This document shows positions 5,475 through 6,214 of a DNA stretch of 6,214 nt, in pieces (the stretch's first letter is position 1; the number at the start of each line of letters is the position of its first letter). The translations under genes were made by a program, and so were the position numbers. Source of the DNA: Bacteroidales bacterium (lineage in GTDB: Bacteria; Bacteroidota; Bacteroidia; Bacteroidales; UBA12077); the NCBI GenBank assembly GCA_030600625.1, contig JAUVLS010000087.1:1-6214 (forward strand). The letters are read 5' to 3'. The notes beneath the pieces were generated by a model, which ran no database searches, was not told where the DNA came from, and was given only the letters and a program-made list of their open reading frames with translations.

Positions 5475-6214
5475 ATGGGTTATAAACAGATTACACTTAA
5501 ATTACCTACTGATTTTACTCCCAAACAACTCAAGAAGAAGATTGGTAAAGAACTGCGTATAAGAAATTTTTCATACCAAATTGAAAACAAAAGCCTGGAT
5601 GCAAGAAAAAAGAATTATATCCATTGGGTAGTAAAAGTAGCTGTTACATCCGAAGAAATAAAAGGAGATGAACCGGAACAAATCCCCGAGTTAGATATCC
5701 AATACAAAAAAAAAGATAAAAAAGCAGTTGTGGTTGGAAGCGGACCCTCCGGATTTTTTGCTGCTTATGCTCTCCAAAAATCCGGATTTAACACTACAAT
5801 TATTGAGCGCGGAACTGATGTTGCAAAACGGGCTGAGGGAATTGACAGCTTCGAAAAAACAGGCCGTTTTGATTCCATTAGCAACTACTCCTTTGGTGAA
5901 GGTGGAGCAGGAACATTTTCCGATGGCAAACTTACTTCCCGGTCGAAACGTATCTCGTTGGAACGAAAATTTATTTTATCAAGCTATGTAAAAGCCGGAG
6001 CACCGGATGAGATTTCTTACATGGCTCATCCACACGTGGGGAGCGATAAGCTGAAAATTATTGTAAAGAACCTGCGTGAAGAATTTAAAGAGTTGGGTGG
6101 TGAGATTCTTTTCGAAACCATGCTCGAAGATATTAAGGTGAAAGACGGAAAAGTAACAACAGCCATTACCAGCAAAGGGGCTTTGGAAACTGATTTATTT
6201 TTAATTGCTCCCGG
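5475..6214 (+). CDS. FAD-dependent dehydrogenase, COG2509 type (3' truncated by window end)
   Basis: The frame is open from ATG at 5475 to the window edge, giving 246 codons of a protein usually 510-540 residues long. Residues 1-75 form a small N-terminal domain (MGYKQITLKLP start, basic helix at 17-28, HWVVKVAV strand near 50-57) typical of COG2509 proteins. Next comes the FAD-binding Rossmann fold: VVVGSGPSGFFAA (85-97) with the GxGxxG dinucleotide loop at 88-93 and Glu111 at the end of the second strand for ribose binding. A conserved FGEGGAGTFSDGKL block (140-153) is the clearest family signature. A cytoplasmic flavin oxidoreductase is expected. The physiological substrate of the family is not established to my knowledge. 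No Shine-Dalgarno sequence is present, and the 404-base spacer upstream suggests its own promoter. Codons 78-80 lie in a run of nine A residues (5706-5714). The catalytic and C-terminal parts lie outside the window. Confidence 0.9.
   Translation, partial: MGYKQITLKLPTDFTPKQLKKKIGKELRIRNFSYQIENKSLDARKKNYIHWVVKVAVTSEEIKGDEPEQIPELDIQYKKKDKKAVVVGSGPSGFFAAYALQKSGFNTTIIERGTDVAKRAEGIDSFEKTGRFDSISNYSFGEGGAGTFSDGKLTSRSKRISLERKFILSSYVKAGAPDEISYMAHPHVGSDKLKIIVKNLREEFKELGGEILFETMLEDIKVKDGKVTTAITSKGALETDLFLIAP

Noticed and set aside
5728..5991. 87-codon plus-strand frame near the right end
   Set aside because: It overlaps the Rossmann fold and the FGEGGAGTFSDGKL block of the FAD dehydrogenase, which is read in a different frame and continues to the window edge.

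Overview
The window is AT-rich, tightly packed bacterial chromosome, most likely from an anaerobic or fermentative member of the Bacteroidota (Bacteroidales/Marinilabiliales-like). Supporting signs are gene starts without Shine-Dalgarno sequences, TAnnTTTG-type -7 promoter boxes, a periplasm/outer-membrane patatin-barrel protein of the kind common in that phylum, a butyrate kinase, and short degenerate repeats (GTTGGCA units, TTATTAGT-like units) in the spacers. The lineage is an inference from these traits; no marker gene is present.

Layout: (1) bases 1-144 hold the last 47 codons of a gene whose tail resembles the C-terminus of PAS-containing, sensory-type [FeFe]-hydrogenase proteins. (2) A 184-base repeat-rich spacer follows. 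(3) 332-1516 (+) encodes a SpoIIE/PP2C-type serine/threonine phosphatase with an extra conserved C-terminal domain, starting at a TTG codon. (4) 1564-3843 (-), convergent with it, encodes a secreted patatin-like phospholipase fused to a POTRA domain and an outer-membrane beta-barrel (PlpD / type Vd-like). (5) A 156-base divergent promoter region carries one TAnnTTTG box on each strand. (6) 4000-5070 (+) encodes a butyrate kinase family enzyme. (7) A 404-base non-coding stretch holds several small hairpins and a two-unit imperfect palindromic repeat. (8) 5475 to the window end (+) is the first 246 codons of a COG2509-type FAD-dependent dehydrogenase.

How they may work together: the first two genes look like part of a signalling module in which a hydrogenase-like redox or H2 sensor is coupled to a protein phosphatase that would act on a partner-switch or Ser/Thr phosphorylation target. 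The butyrate kinase points to fermentative acyl-phosphate/ATP metabolism and is not next to a phosphotransbutyrylase in this window. The patatin protein and the FAD dehydrogenase appear to be independent, separately transcribed genes. No mobile element, CRISPR array, tRNA or rRNA was found. The most interesting part is the sensor-hydrogenase/phosphatase pair and the uncharacterised C-terminal domain of the phosphatase.
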